From contig NZ_JACVXC010000003.1 of NCBI RefSeq assembly GCF_014596935.1, positions 587,364 through 651,363 on the forward strand: a stretch of DNA of 64,000 nt. The letters run 5' to 3'. This document shows positions 9,519 through 18,730 of the stretch, in pieces. The stretch is from Aestuariibaculum suncheonense. GTDB lineage: Bacteria > Bacteroidota > Bacteroidia > Flavobacteriales > Flavobacteriaceae. The notes under the pieces are model-generated. The model searched no databases. It saw only the letters and a program-made list of their open reading frames with translations, and was not told where the DNA came from. Numbering within the stretch: position 1 is the first letter of the stretch; the number at the start of each line of letters is the position of its first letter. Both the position numbers and the translations under genes were made by a program.

Positions 9519-10526
9519 ATGTATAAGCCACTAATAAGTATATTAACGCCTTTCAAAAATACAGAACAATACCTTACAAATTGCATTGAGTCTGTAATAA
9601 ATCAGACATATTCTAACTGGGAGCTACTTATTATCGACGATAGTTCTACTGATGGCAGCTATAATCTGGTTAAATCGTTTGCTGAAAGAGATGCCAGAAT
9701 CAAACTTTTTAAAAATTCTGGAAGCGGTATAATTGATGCTTTACAATTGGGATATAGTAAAAGTTCTGGTGATTATATCACGCGTATGGATAGTGATGAT
9801 ATCATGCCGAAAAATAAACTTGAAATTTTACTGAATAACCTTTTAAAACACGGCAAACAACATGTGGCAACGGGTTTGGTGAATTATTTTTCACAACAAG
9901 GCATTAGCGACGGCTATAGTAAATATGAAACCTGGCTTAACAATCTCACAAAAACCGGAACTAATTATACTGAAATTTATAAAGAATGTGTAATTCCCTC
10001 GCCTTGCTGGATGATACATCGCGAGGATTTCGATGCCTGTGATGGTTTTAATCCCAGACGTTATCCTGAAGATTACGATTTAACCTTCCGATTTTATAAA
10101 AACAATTATAAAATTATTCCGTGTGATAAACTCCTGCATTACTGGCGTGATTACCAAACAAGAACCTCAAGAACACATGATAATTACGCCGAAAACACCT
10201 TTTTAGATATTAAAATGCATTATTTCTTAGAGTTGGATTACGATAAAACCAGACCTCTAGTGGTTTGGGGTGCTGGGTGGAAAGGAAAAACCGTAGCTAA
10301 AACGCTTATTAAAAACAATATTCCGTTTGAATGGATTTGCGATAACCCTAATAAAATAGGTAAACACATTTACGATCAGGAAATGAAACCATTCAGACAT
10401 TTAGAAGCTATAAATCAGCCACAAAGTATTGTAACGGTGGCTAACCCTAACGCGCAAATTAAAATAAAAGCCTACTTCAAAAACCAAAACATGTTTCCAA
10501 TGACCGACTATTTTTTCTTTTGCTAA
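9519..10526 (+). CDS. family 2 glycosyltransferase with C-terminal Rossmann-like extension
   Basis: Residues 1-210 are a GT-A glycosyltransferase: SILTPFKNTEQYL, SVINQTYSNWELLIIDDSSTDGS, and the metal-binding DXD-type motif RMDSDD. No membrane segments are seen, so it is probably cytoplasmic. The C-terminal ~100 residues contain VVWGAGWKGKTVA, a glycine-rich nucleotide-binding-like turn, followed by a second alpha/beta unit. This appended domain is unusual for simple GT2 enzymes. Donor and acceptor are unknown. No other cell-surface sugar genes lie beside it. Confidence 0.85.
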   Translation: MYKPLISILTPFKNTEQYLTNCIESVINQTYSNWELLIIDDSSTDGSYNLVKSFAERDARIKLFKNSGSGIIDALQLGYSKSSGDYITRMDSDDIMPKNKLEILLNNLLKHGKQHVATGLVNYFSQQGISDGYSKYETWLNNLTKTGTNYTEIYKECVIPSPCWMIHREDFDACDGFNPRRYPEDYDLTFRFYKNNYKIIPCDKLLHYWRDYQTRTSRTHDNYAENTFLDIKMHYFLELDYDKTRPLVVWGAGWKGKTVAKTLIKNNIPFEWICDNPNKIGKHIYDQEMKPFRHLEAINQPQSIVTVANPNAQIKIKAYFKNQNMFPMTDYFFFC

Positions 10527-10604
10527 TTTAGTTTTCGCTTCCTGAATTTTCAATTACAAAAAATTCATGTACTTTTATGTACTTTTCAATCTATATAGAC
10601 AAGT

Positions 10605-12530
10605 ATGCAGTTTAAACACCCCGAACTTCTTTACGCTTTATTTTTACTGCTCATCCCTATTATCATTCATTTATTTCAACTTCGAAAATTTCAAAAAGTT
10701 GAATTTACCAATGTCGCCTTTTTAAAACGCGTTACCATTGAAACCCGTAAAAGTTCACAAATAAAAAAATGGCTAGTATTATTTGCCAGACTCCTACTTT
10801 TAGCTTGTATCGTACTGGCATTTGCACAGCCTTTTACATCGAACTACGATAATTTTAACACAAAAAAAGAAACCGTTATTTATTTAGATAATTCTTTTAG
10901 TATGCAGGCTAAAGGCAATAACGGTGAACTTTTAAAACGTGCTGTTCAGGATGTGATTAGCAATGTCCCGGAAGATGAAACCGTGTCGATTTTAACTAAC
11001 AATAATACATTTAGAAACACCAACATTAAAGCCGTTAAAAACGATTTATTGCAATTAGACTATACCGCCAACAATTTAACGCTCGATGCTGCTTTGCTTA
11101 AAAGTAAAACCTTATTTAGCAAGCAAAAGGGCATTTTAAAGCATTTGGTGTTTGTATCAGATTATCAGCGAAGTGAATCAGCTTTCACTCCTGAAACAGA
11201 TAGTCTAACAACCATTCATTTAGTTAAACTGAATCCCGTAAACGGTAACAATGTAGCTATAGATTCGGCTTATATTTCGGAAAGTAGTGCCACAACAATC
11301 ATATTAAAAGTTTTATTAACGAACAGCGGTGAGACTATAGAAAACTTACCTGTTTCGTTATTTAATGATGATAAATTAATAGCGAAAACTTCAGTGTCCT
11401 TAGAAGATATAGCTGAAACCACCTTTTCGCTTCCGGCGAATGAAATCATCAATGGAAAAATTACAATTGATGATGCCAGTCTACAATTCGATAACACCTT
11501 ATACTTTAATATTAACGACACCTCTAAAATTAAGGTTTTATGTATTAATGCTAGTGACGACGACTTTTTAAAACGCATCTATACCGAAGATGAATTCATT
11601 TACTCTTCGGTTTTGGAAAAACAGTTAAATTATAACGATATTGAGCAACAACAACTCATTGTGTTAAATGAATTAAAAGACATTCCGAATGCTTTGGTTG
11701 CTGCATTGAAATCGTTTACCAATCAAGGTGGTTCATTATTAATCATCCCCTCTGATGAAGCTAATATCAATTCATATAATGCTTTATTGGGAAATTACGG
11801 TTCTAGTTTTCATTCAGTTACTAAAGCTGAAAAACGGATTACCACCATCAGCTATGCACATCCACTATACAATAGTGGTGTTTTTGAAAAACAGGTGAAT
11901 AATTTTCAGTACCCTAAAACGGAAAGCTTCTATGATATTTCCTCAAATAATGCTTCGTCTGTTTTACAATTTGAAGATAGCAAACCATTCCTATATCAAA
12001 ACAAAACAGCTTACGTGTTCACTTCGGCGTTGAATAAAGACATCTCGAATTTTAAAAGTTCGCCTTTAATTGTTCCAACCTTGTATAATATTGGAAAATT
12101 TAGCTTACAACTTCCAAAATTGTATTACACCATTGGCAAAGATAATACATTTGATGTGGCGACCACCTTACAACAAGATGCTATTTTATCGTTGGTGAAA
12201 GACGACATCAACATCATTCCTAAACAGCAATATTTCAATTCTAAAGTGGCTATATCAACTTCAGAAACACCAGATATTGCCCATATTTATAGGGTGATGA
12301 ATAAAAAAGAAACTCTTAAAAAAGTAAGCTACAACTACGATCGTAGCGAAAGTAATCTGACTTACATGACCTTAGCATCTGCAAAACACATCACTATAAG
12401 TAATTCGATAACCGAAATATTCGATAGCATAAAAAGTGATACAAAAGTTAACGCCTTATGGAAATGGTTTGTTATTTTTGCACTAGCATTTTTGATTATC
12501 GAAATGGGCATCTTAAAATACTTTAAATGA
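10605..12530 (+). CDS. BatA-domain membrane protein
   Basis: A 641-residue protein. The first 85 residues match the BatA N-terminal domain (HPELLYALFLLLIPIIIHLF followed by a conserved basic segment and a second membrane helix). A vWA-like domain follows, with YLDNSFSMQ near residue 100 resembling a MIDAS DxSxS motif. A long beta-rich periplasmic region and a final membrane helix (ALWKWFVIFALAFLIIEMG) end the protein. Such proteins are common in Bacteroidota; their role is not established. Its stop overlaps the start of the dihydroorotase-like gene by 4 bp (ATGA), so the two are translationally coupled. Confidence 0.85.
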   Translation: MQFKHPELLYALFLLLIPIIIHLFQLRKFQKVEFTNVAFLKRVTIETRKSSQIKKWLVLFARLLLLACIVLAFAQPFTSNYDNFNTKKETVIYLDNSFSMQAKGNNGELLKRAVQDVISNVPEDETVSILTNNNTFRNTNIKAVKNDLLQLDYTANNLTLDAALLKSKTLFSKQKGILKHLVFVSDYQRSESAFTPETDSLTTIHLVKLNPVNGNNVAIDSAYISESSATTIILKVLLTNSGETIENLPVSLFNDDKLIAKTSVSLEDIAETTFSLPANEIINGKITIDDASLQFDNTLYFNINDTSKIKVLCINASDDDFLKRIYTEDEFIYSSVLEKQLNYNDIEQQQLIVLNELKDIPNALVAALKSFTNQGGSLLIIPSDEANINSYNALLGNYGSSFHSVTKAEKRITTISYAHPLYNSGVFEKQVNNFQYPKTESFYDISSNNASSVLQFEDSKPFLYQNKTAYVFTSALNKDISNFKSSPLIVPTLYNIGKFSLQLPKLYYTIGKDNTFDVATTLQQDAILSLVKDDINIIPKQQYFNSKVAISTSETPDIAHIYRVMNKKETLKKVSYNYDRSESNLTYMTLASAKHITISNSITEIFDSIKSDTKVNALWKWFVIFALAFLIIEMGILKYFK

Positions 12531-13780
12531 ACATACTTATAAAATCTGCCACCATTATAGATCCTCAAAGCGAGTTTCACAATACAACTCAGGATATATT
12601 AGTTGAAAATGGTGTCATTACCAAGATTGAAAGTAACCTTACAAATCCCGGAAATTACCAAGAAATAACCTTAGATAACCTGCATGTTTCACAGGGCTGG
12701 TTTGATAGCAGCGTGTGTTTTGGCGAACCTGGTTTTGAAGAACGCGACACCATTGAAAACGGACTAAAAACAGCGGCCGCTTCGGGTTTTACCGCAGTAG
12801 CGATGAACGCGAATACCAATCCGGTGATTGACTGTAATGCCGATGTTACGTTTGCAAAAGCCAAAGCAGCAAACCAAGCTACCTCTTTATTACCAGTTGG
12901 CGCATTAACCGTAGAAAGTAAAGGTGTGGATTTAGCCGAATTATTCGACATGAATACGGCTGGTGCGGTAGCGTTTTACGACTATAAAAAATCGATTTCT
13001 AATCCGAACTTAATGAAAATTGCTTTGCAGTATGCATCGAATTTCAACGGATTAGTATTTTCATTTCCTCAGGAAAATAAAGTTGTTGGTCATGGGGTTA
13101 TGAACGAACATATCATCAGTACCAAATTAGGTTTGAAAGGTATTCCAGCTTTAGCAGAAGAATTACAAATAGTACGCGATCTATTTTTATTGGAATATAC
13201 CGGAGGTAAATTACATATTCCTACCATTTCTACTCAAAAATCAGTGGAATTGATTCGTGAAGCCAAAGCTAAAGGTTTAGACGTTACCTGTAGCGTGGCT
13301 ATTCACAACTTATACTTTACAGATGAAGCCTTAACCGACTTCAATACGCATTTTAAAGTTTTGCCGCCTTTACGTACGCAAACTGATTGTGACGCCCTTA
13401 AAGCAGGTTTGGTTGATGGCACCATCGATATGGTAACCAGCGACCACAACCCTTTAGACGTCGAACATAAAAAGGTAGAGTTTGATCATGCTGCTTATGG
13501 TACAATTGGTTTAGAATCTGCCTTCGGAGCTTTACAAACATTGTTCAACACTGAACAAACCGTTAAACTATTAACGCAAGGTAAAGGTCGATTTGGCATT
13601 TCAGAACATTCAATTTCAGTTGGAAATCCTTTAGATGCGACTTTATTCAACCCGAATACTGAATATGTGTTTTCTAAAGCCGATATGGTTTCAAAATCAA
13701 ACAACGCTATTTTTGAAAATGAAACCTTAAAAGGTCAGGTTTACGGTATCATTGCCAATAATATTATCGCTTTAAAATAA
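12527..13780 (+). CDS. dihydroorotase-like protein, probably catalytically inactive
   Basis: A 417-residue amidohydrolase aligned throughout to class I dihydroorotases, which form the pyrimidine ring. The usual metal ligands are gone. Where active enzymes have DxHVHxREPG, this protein has DSSVCFGEPG (Ser62 and Cys64 in place of the HxH pair). The third His position is Phe180 (SFPQEN for DHCED) and the fourth is Thr233 (HIPTIST for HIxHVST). The aspartate of TSDHNP (Asp306) remains, as do the substrate-side NTNP and PPLR segments. It is likely a pseudo-enzyme, perhaps structural as in complexes of inactive DHOase with aspartate carbamoyltransferase (inference). It is coupled to the BatA-domain gene upstream. 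Confidence 0.85.
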   Translation: MNILIKSATIIDPQSEFHNTTQDILVENGVITKIESNLTNPGNYQEITLDNLHVSQGWFDSSVCFGEPGFEERDTIENGLKTAAASGFTAVAMNANTNPVIDCNADVTFAKAKAANQATSLLPVGALTVESKGVDLAELFDMNTAGAVAFYDYKKSISNPNLMKIALQYASNFNGLVFSFPQENKVVGHGVMNEHIISTKLGLKGIPALAEELQIVRDLFLLEYTGGKLHIPTISTQKSVELIREAKAKGLDVTCSVAIHNLYFTDEALTDFNTHFKVLPPLRTQTDCDALKAGLVDGTIDMVTSDHNPLDVEHKKVEFDHAAYGTIGLESAFGALQTLFNTEQTVKLLTQGKGRFGISEHSISVGNPLDATLFNPNTEYVFSKADMVSKSNNAIFENETLKGQVYGIIANNIIALK

Positions 13781-13787
13781 TACGACC

Positions 13788-14117
13788 ATGGATAACACGA
13801 CAATACAAAACGGAAAAACAATGGCAATTATCAGCCATATTACCTTCGTTGGATTAATCATCGCTATCATTATGAATGCTGATAAAAAAAATGCTTACAC
13901 TGCATTTTATAATCGTCAAATGCTAGGACTTATCATCATGCTCTTTATTGCTCAAATAACCGATAAATATTTAAATGGTACGCTAGGCTATATTTTCTGG
14001 CTGATTTCGGCGGTATCCTGGTTATATTCTTTCATCAATATTTTACAAGGTAAATTAAAACCATTACCGTATGTTGGAGAAAAATTTCAAGAATGGTTTG
14101 CTAATATTGGCCGATAA
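13788..14117 (+). CDS. DUF4870-like small membrane protein
   Basis: A 109-residue protein with three hydrophobic helices (about residues 14-30, 44-60 and 66-86). The N-terminal helix begins MAIISHITFVGLII, and an AFYNRQMLG segment follows, as in DUF4870/Tic20-like membrane proteins. Function is unknown. It follows the dihydroorotase-like gene by 7 bp and its stop lies 1 bp before the esterase start, so it belongs to the same operon. Confidence 0.7.
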   Translation: MDNTTIQNGKTMAIISHITFVGLIIAIIMNADKKNAYTAFYNRQMLGLIIMLFIAQITDKYLNGTLGYIFWLISAVSWLYSFINILQGKLKPLPYVGEKFQEWFANIGR

Positions 14118-14118
14118 T

Positions 14119-14778
14119 ATGACAAATACAGATCTTTCTTTATACCACATCACTAGGCCTTCCTCATTATCTGAAAATGCACCATTACTAATTATGATGC
14201 ATGGTTATGGTAGTGATGAAAATGATTTATTTTCATTTGCTTCAGAATTACCAGAGGAATTATTTATTATTTCTGTAAAAGCACCTTACGAGTTACAGCC
14301 TTACGGAAATGCCTGGTATGCGATTAATTTTGATGCTGAAAAAGGCAAATGGAACGATAATATACAAGCTGTTCAATCACGAGATTTAATTGCCAAATTT
14401 ATTGATGAAGCTCTTGAAGCCTATCCAGTTGATAAAAACAATGTAACGCTTTTAGGTTTTAGTCAGGGTAGTATTTTAAGTTATGCCGTAGCTCTAACCT
14501 ACCCGGAAAAGGTAAAAAACATTATTGCTTTAAGTGGTTACATTAATAAAGATATTTTACCGGAATCGATTCATGAAACCGATTATTCGAATCTGAATTT
14601 TTACTGTTCGCATGGTAGTGTCGACCAGGTGATTCCTGTCGAATGGGCCAGACAAACGCCTTCTCTTTTAAATGCTCTAAATATTAAGCATAAATATTCG
14701 GAGTTTCCTGTGGGCCATGGTATAGCACCACAAAACTTTTTTGAATTCAAAGACTGGTTGAAAAACCTCATTTTATAG
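14119..14778 (+). CDS. carboxylesterase/phospholipase-type alpha/beta hydrolase
   Basis: A 219-residue hydrolase of the carboxylesterase/phospholipase (COG0400) type. The nucleophile elbow is GFSQGS. The Asp lies in HGSVDQVIP and the His in FPVGHGI. It is cytoplasmic, with no signal. I start it at the ATG at 14119, one base after the DUF4870 stop; the longer frame from 14071 would run through the end of that gene. A strong terminator follows, so this is the last gene of the BatA operon. The substrate is unknown. Confidence 0.88.
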   Translation: MTNTDLSLYHITRPSSLSENAPLLIMMHGYGSDENDLFSFASELPEELFIISVKAPYELQPYGNAWYAINFDAEKGKWNDNIQAVQSRDLIAKFIDEALEAYPVDKNNVTLLGFSQGSILSYAVALTYPEKVKNIIALSGYINKDILPESIHETDYSNLNFYCSHGSVDQVIPVEWARQTPSLLNALNIKHKYSEFPVGHGIAPQNFFEFKDWLKNLIL

Positions 14779-14811
14779 AAAAAAAATCCAGCTTAAAGCT
14801 GGATTTTTTTT
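14779..14811. terminator. bidirectional terminator
   Basis: A hairpin with the stem AATCCAGCT / AGCTGGATT, flanked by long A and T tracts, lies between the esterase and the convergent response-regulator gene. Confidence 0.85.
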
Positions 14812-14833
14812 CTATCATAAAACAACTAAACAA

Positions 14834-15538
14834 TTAGTCATTTATTACCAATCGGAAACCTTCACCATGGATGTTCAAGATTTCTACTTTTTCATCCTGC
14901 TTTAAATACTTACGTAACTTCGCAATATAAACATCCATACTACGAGAGGTAAAGTAATTATCGTCTCTCCATATTTTGGTCAAAGCTAATTCGCGAGGCA
15001 TCAAATCGTTTTCATGTAAAGCTAGCAAACGTAACAACTCATTTTCTTTAGGTGATAGCTTCACCGGTTCTCCGCCATTATAACGTAAAAAACGTAGCTT
15101 TGAATTTAAATCGAATTTACCAATTTTAAATTCAAATTGCTTACTATCTGAAATGGTTTCGGTAGCCTTACGTTGCATGATTGCTTTAATTTTCATTAAA
15201 AGCACTTCACTGTCAAACGGTTTGTTTAAGTAATCGTCTGCTCCTACTTTATAGCCTTTTAAAACGTCTTCTTTCATGGTTTTAGCCGTTAAGAAAACAA
15301 TAGGAATATCGCTATTCTTTTCTCGTATTTCTTTAGCCAATGTAAAGCCATCTTTATAAGGCATCATTACATCTAAAATACATAAATCGAAATCGTCTTT
15401 TTTGAACTTTTCGAAGCCTTCCATACCGTTTTTAGCATGAGTGACATCGTAGTCATTCATCATTAAATAATCCTTTAGAACGGTTCCAAAGTTAGGATCG
15501 TCTTCTACTAGTAATATTCTTTTCTTTTGCTCTTCCAT
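14834..15538 (-). CDS. OmpR-family response regulator (RprY-like)
   Basis: A 234-residue regulator. The receiver domain has the acidic pair in VEDD, the phospho-acceptor Asp56 in LDVMMP, the switch Thr in FLTAKT and the Lys in NKPF. The C-terminal winged helix (about residues 135-232, SPKENELL, YIAKLRKYL) binds DNA. It lies 2 bp after the sensor kinase gene, so the two form one operon. The pairing and sequence style fit the RprX/RprY pair of Bacteroidota, which responds to envelope or metabolic stress in some species; the stimulus here is unknown. Confidence 0.9.
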   Translation of the reverse strand: MEEQKKRILLVEDDPNFGTVLKDYLMMNDYDVTHAKNGMEGFEKFKKDDFDLCILDVMMPYKDGFTLAKEIREKNSDIPIVFLTAKTMKEDVLKGYKVGADDYLNKPFDSEVLLMKIKAIMQRKATETISDSKQFEFKIGKFDLNSKLRFLRYNGGEPVKLSPKENELLRLLALHENDLMPRELALTKIWRDDNYFTSRSMDVYIAKLRKYLKQDEKVEILNIHGEGFRLVIND

Positions 15539-15540
15539 AT

Positions 15541-17115
15541 TTATGATATTAGCGGAAGCTTTATGGTAAATATACTTCCCTTTTCTTTTTCACTTTCTAC
15601 AGAAACATGACCTTGATGGTCTTCTACAATACGTTTCACATAAGCTAAACCTAACCCGTGACCTTTAACGTTATGTATATTTCCGGTGTGTTCTCTATAA
15701 AATTTTTCGAACACACGTTTTACGGCAGCTTTACTCATTCCGCTACCATGATCTTTTATTTTTAATAAAATGTTAGTTCCAACATTTTCTGTATACACCT
15801 CTATCTCTGGTGCTTCCGGAGAATACTTCACAGCATTATCCAGCATATTAACAATTACATTAGTAAAGTGTGATTCGTTGGCTAAGACCGATGTTTTTTC
15901 GGCATTTAAAAAGGTTTTAATATACCCTTTTCTGTCTTCAACAATTAACTCTACATGCGTAATAGCATCTTCTATTAAGTCATGTAAATTTAACCTTTCT
16001 TTACTAATATTCAGTTCGTTTTTCTCTAGTTTAGATATTCTCAATACATTTTCTACCTGGGCGTGCATGCGCTTATTCTCTTCTTTAATCATGCCCAGAT
16101 AACGCACGACCTTCTCTTTATCTTCAATAATTTTAGGATTTCTAATAGCATCTAATGCTAAATTTATGGTCGCAATGGGCGTTTTAAACTCATGCGTCAT
16201 ATTATTAATGAAATCTGTTTTAATTTCAGATATTTTACGCTGCTTTATTAATTGGTATAAAGCACCACCATAAGTAATCATAATAATTATTGTGAAAAGA
16301 AATGATAATAAAATCATCCTTAACATAGAAGATAATATAAACTTTTTATCATTCTTAAAATTCACAAGCAACCTGTAACGTGTTTTATCACCTTCATCTG
16401 GAAAAATTCCAGCCGAAAAATTTGACTCTTTATCATACTCAAAACCGTCACTTTGCACTTTTGTCGCTAAATCTCTATCGTAAATAGCAAATTCAAAATC
16501 CAGATTAATACTATCTTCTTGAAATGCTTTGGTCAACAAATCTCGAATTTCATTTTCTGATACACGTTTATGTATAGGTGTCGATTTTTGTAATGCTTTA
16601 AATGATTTTTCAAACAATAAAAACTGTGCATCTGGCATAGCTCCGCTTTCCATAATACTTTTTATAGGATTTTCCTTAAAATCCTTATCGGTTAAATCAT
16701 CATTTCTATAAATTTCAGTTGAAGACGTCCCAATGATATTTTTTATATCTAGACTATCTAAACCAATGTCAAAGAGCGTTGATGTTAATTTATAATTTTC
16801 CTCGAGAATACTACTTTTATAAATAAGCGTTTCCTTAGTGCTATTATTTTGCTGATAAATTAATAGCTGAGATACTGTAGCCGAGTCTGATTTTTTTTCT
16901 TTATCCAGACTTTGATATTCATTATAGTATTTTGCTACTTCTTCTCTTGATAACGTGTTTGCCACATTAGTGACATCCCCAATTACTGTAAATCTAAAAC
17001 GGGCCTTTTCGGTTTTTAACGATCCGTTAATGTAATATGCCTGAACGAAAATAATACCTACTAAAGACAGGGTCATTAAAAGTATTAACAGGACAAATAT
17101 TCTCTTACTCATCAT
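15541..17115 (-). CDS. sensor histidine kinase (RprX-like)
   Basis: A 524-residue membrane kinase. A first membrane helix (about 7-27) is followed by a ~235-residue periplasmic sensing region and a second helix (about 266-286). The HisKA box NNMTHEFKTPI carries the phospho-acceptor His308. The HATPase domain shows the N box (NMLDNAVKYS), KDHGSGM and GHGLGLAY. It pairs with the response regulator gene that follows. The upstream region carries several TTTAAC motifs (GTTAAA on the coding strand) that may be an autoregulatory site. Confidence 0.9.
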   Translation of the reverse strand: MMSKRIFVLLILLMTLSLVGIIFVQAYYINGSLKTEKARFRFTVIGDVTNVANTLSREEVAKYYNEYQSLDKEKKSDSATVSQLLIYQQNNSTKETLIYKSSILEENYKLTSTLFDIGLDSLDIKNIIGTSSTEIYRNDDLTDKDFKENPIKSIMESGAMPDAQFLLFEKSFKALQKSTPIHKRVSENEIRDLLTKAFQEDSINLDFEFAIYDRDLATKVQSDGFEYDKESNFSAGIFPDEGDKTRYRLLVNFKNDKKFILSSMLRMILLSFLFTIIIMITYGGALYQLIKQRKISEIKTDFINNMTHEFKTPIATINLALDAIRNPKIIEDKEKVVRYLGMIKEENKRMHAQVENVLRISKLEKNELNISKERLNLHDLIEDAITHVELIVEDRKGYIKTFLNAEKTSVLANESHFTNVIVNMLDNAVKYSPEAPEIEVYTENVGTNILLKIKDHGSGMSKAAVKRVFEKFYREHTGNIHNVKGHGLGLAYVKRIVEDHQGHVSVESEKEKGSIFTIKLPLIS

Positions 17116-17120
17116 CCAAA

Positions 17121-17167
17121 TTTAACATTTTAACATTTAGAATTATTGGTTTTAACCTTACATTAAC
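17121..17167 (-). promoter_or_regulatory. repeated GTTAAA motifs upstream of the two-component operon
   Basis: On the coding (minus) strand, GTTAAA occurs with its first base at 17156, 17134 and 17126, and the near match GTTAAT at 17167. Spacings are 11, 22 and 8 bp, close to whole helical turns for three of them. OmpR-family regulators bind direct repeats of this spacing. The same motif recurs upstream of the degP-type gene (44661-44699). Confidence 0.4.
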
Positions 17168-17180
17168 AAAAATGTTAAAA

Positions 17181-17765
17181 TTATAAAGCATTCACAATTT
17201 GCTCGTGTATTCTCACAACTTGCGCTTTAGTTTTTTCTAAATTTACATTGTTTACCACAAAATCAGACAAAGCTATTTTATCTTCGTCGCTCCACTGATT
17301 TTTCATAATGGCTTCAATTTTTTCTTTTGTGGTATTATCGCGCTTTAACAAACGCTCTATACGCAACTCTAACGGAGCCGTTACGGTAATCACCAAATCA
17401 CATTGCTTATTTCCTCCATTTTCAAACAAAATCGCCACTTCCTTAATCACATAAGGTGCTTTCTGTTTTAATTTCCAGGCATCAAAATGTTTATGAACTT
17501 CTGGATGTACGATGGCATTCATTTTCTGCAAGTAGGTTTTATCATTAAAAATGATATTCGCTATAAACGGCTTATTTAATTCATTATCTAGATAAACTTC
17601 CTCTCCAAACAATTCAACAAGCTTTGTTTTGATAACTTCTGAAGTCACCATGAGCTTTTTAGCTTCCAGATCGGCGATATATACCGGAATACCCAAAGCT
17701 TCAAATGCTTTTGCTACGGTAGTTTTTCCACTACCTATTCCACCTGTAAGACCGACTACCTTCAT
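17181..17765 (-). CDS. coaE: dephospho-CoA kinase
   Basis: A 194-residue P-loop kinase catalysing the last step of coenzyme A synthesis. The N-terminal Walker A is GLTGGIGSGKTTVA (Gly8 to Thr15). The CoA-domain features DLEAKKLM and the LID-like region around LLKRDNTTKEKI follow. Length is normal for CoaE. Its start overlaps the end of the YbbR-like gene by 4 bp, indicating translational coupling. coaBC, acting earlier in the same pathway, lies at 23376. Confidence 0.93.
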   Translation of the reverse strand: MKVVGLTGGIGSGKTTVAKAFEALGIPVYIADLEAKKLMVTSEVIKTKLVELFGEEVYLDNELNKPFIANIIFNDKTYLQKMNAIVHPEVHKHFDAWKLKQKAPYVIKEVAILFENGGNKQCDLVITVTAPLELRIERLLKRDNTTKEKIEAIMKNQWSDEDKIALSDFVVNNVNLEKTKAQVVRIHEQIVNAL

Positions 17766-18730
17766 TTTGTAATTATAAACTCGATTCGTTTTTGATTGAT
17801 TTTTACATTTTTAACCGTTTCAGGATACTGCGCTACTTCCGGCACTAAAAAAAACTGATTATTAACGATTTTACTAAAGTCGCAAACCACTTTAAAATCT
17901 TTCGCAGTGACGGTATTAAAATCACTTAAACTCACATAATACACTACATTAACTTCTTTTGGAAAGAACTTTAAAGTGACATCCTCAGGTACGTTGACGA
18001 GCTGTACCGGAATTTTTAAAATCCCTTCGGTAAACTTATCTACTTTAACATTCAATAGCGTTTGAACTGCTGAAAACTTTAAATCCTGACGGTTCTGCTT
18101 ACTCTCCGGTAACTTTAATTTAACACGTTGTAAAACATCTGCTCTAACATCTTTTAAAGTTAAAGATTCTGTTTCTATAAAATGAATTTTCGATACCTTA
18201 ACCTCCGGACCGATGATAGTAATAGAATCGGGTTTCAATTTAAATTCAGAAGCCCTGTCGTATCCCGGACTAAATTTGATATCAGACTGTAAAACCACAG
18301 GAACTTTCTTGACCATATTCTTATCGTATCTGAAAACCAAAGTATCTGGTGAAATGTTAAGCACATCAACCTGACTCCCAAACTGCGTGTTTTGCAAATA
18401 AGCTACTGTTTTGTGCCAGACAAACACAGAATCTTTTTTGTAAACGTCTTTATGAAAATCAACCGTAATTTCTGGATTTGAAAAATAGTATTTCAGCCAC
18501 TTAAAACCATGCGTTTTTAAAGTAACATCTAAATGTATTGAATCGTTTAAAATCACATCTTCATCCAATACATTCACCTTTTTTATACCAAAAGATAATG
18601 TATTTGTATAATCTTTTGACAGTTTGGTGAACATTAAAATAATAAAGGCCGACAGTAAAAACAACACAAATACGTTAAGACGTTTGCTTTTTATTGAGGC
18701 TAATATTTTAGATTTAAGTTCTCTTAGCAT
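17762..18730 (-). CDS. YbbR-like domain membrane protein
   Basis: A 322-residue protein with a cytoplasmic N-terminus, one membrane helix (about residues 20-38, LNVFVLFLLSAFIILMF) and a long beta-rich extracytoplasmic region with YbbR-like repeats (the DSITIIGPEVKVSKI stretch is characteristic). In Firmicutes the YbbR protein CdaR regulates a c-di-AMP cyclase; in this group the gene instead sits beside coaE and its role is unknown. It overlaps coaE by 4 bp and the upstream glycosyltransferase by 7 bp, so the three genes are one operon. Confidence 0.8.
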   Translation of the reverse strand: MLRELKSKILASIKSKRLNVFVLFLLSAFIILMFTKLSKDYTNTLSFGIKKVNVLDEDVILNDSIHLDVTLKTHGFKWLKYYFSNPEITVDFHKDVYKKDSVFVWHKTVAYLQNTQFGSQVDVLNISPDTLVFRYDKNMVKKVPVVLQSDIKFSPGYDRASEFKLKPDSITIIGPEVKVSKIHFIETESLTLKDVRADVLQRVKLKLPESKQNRQDLKFSAVQTLLNVKVDKFTEGILKIPVQLVNVPEDVTLKFFPKEVNVVYYVSLSDFNTVTAKDFKVVCDFSKIVNNQFFLVPEVAQYPETVKNVKINQKRIEFIITK

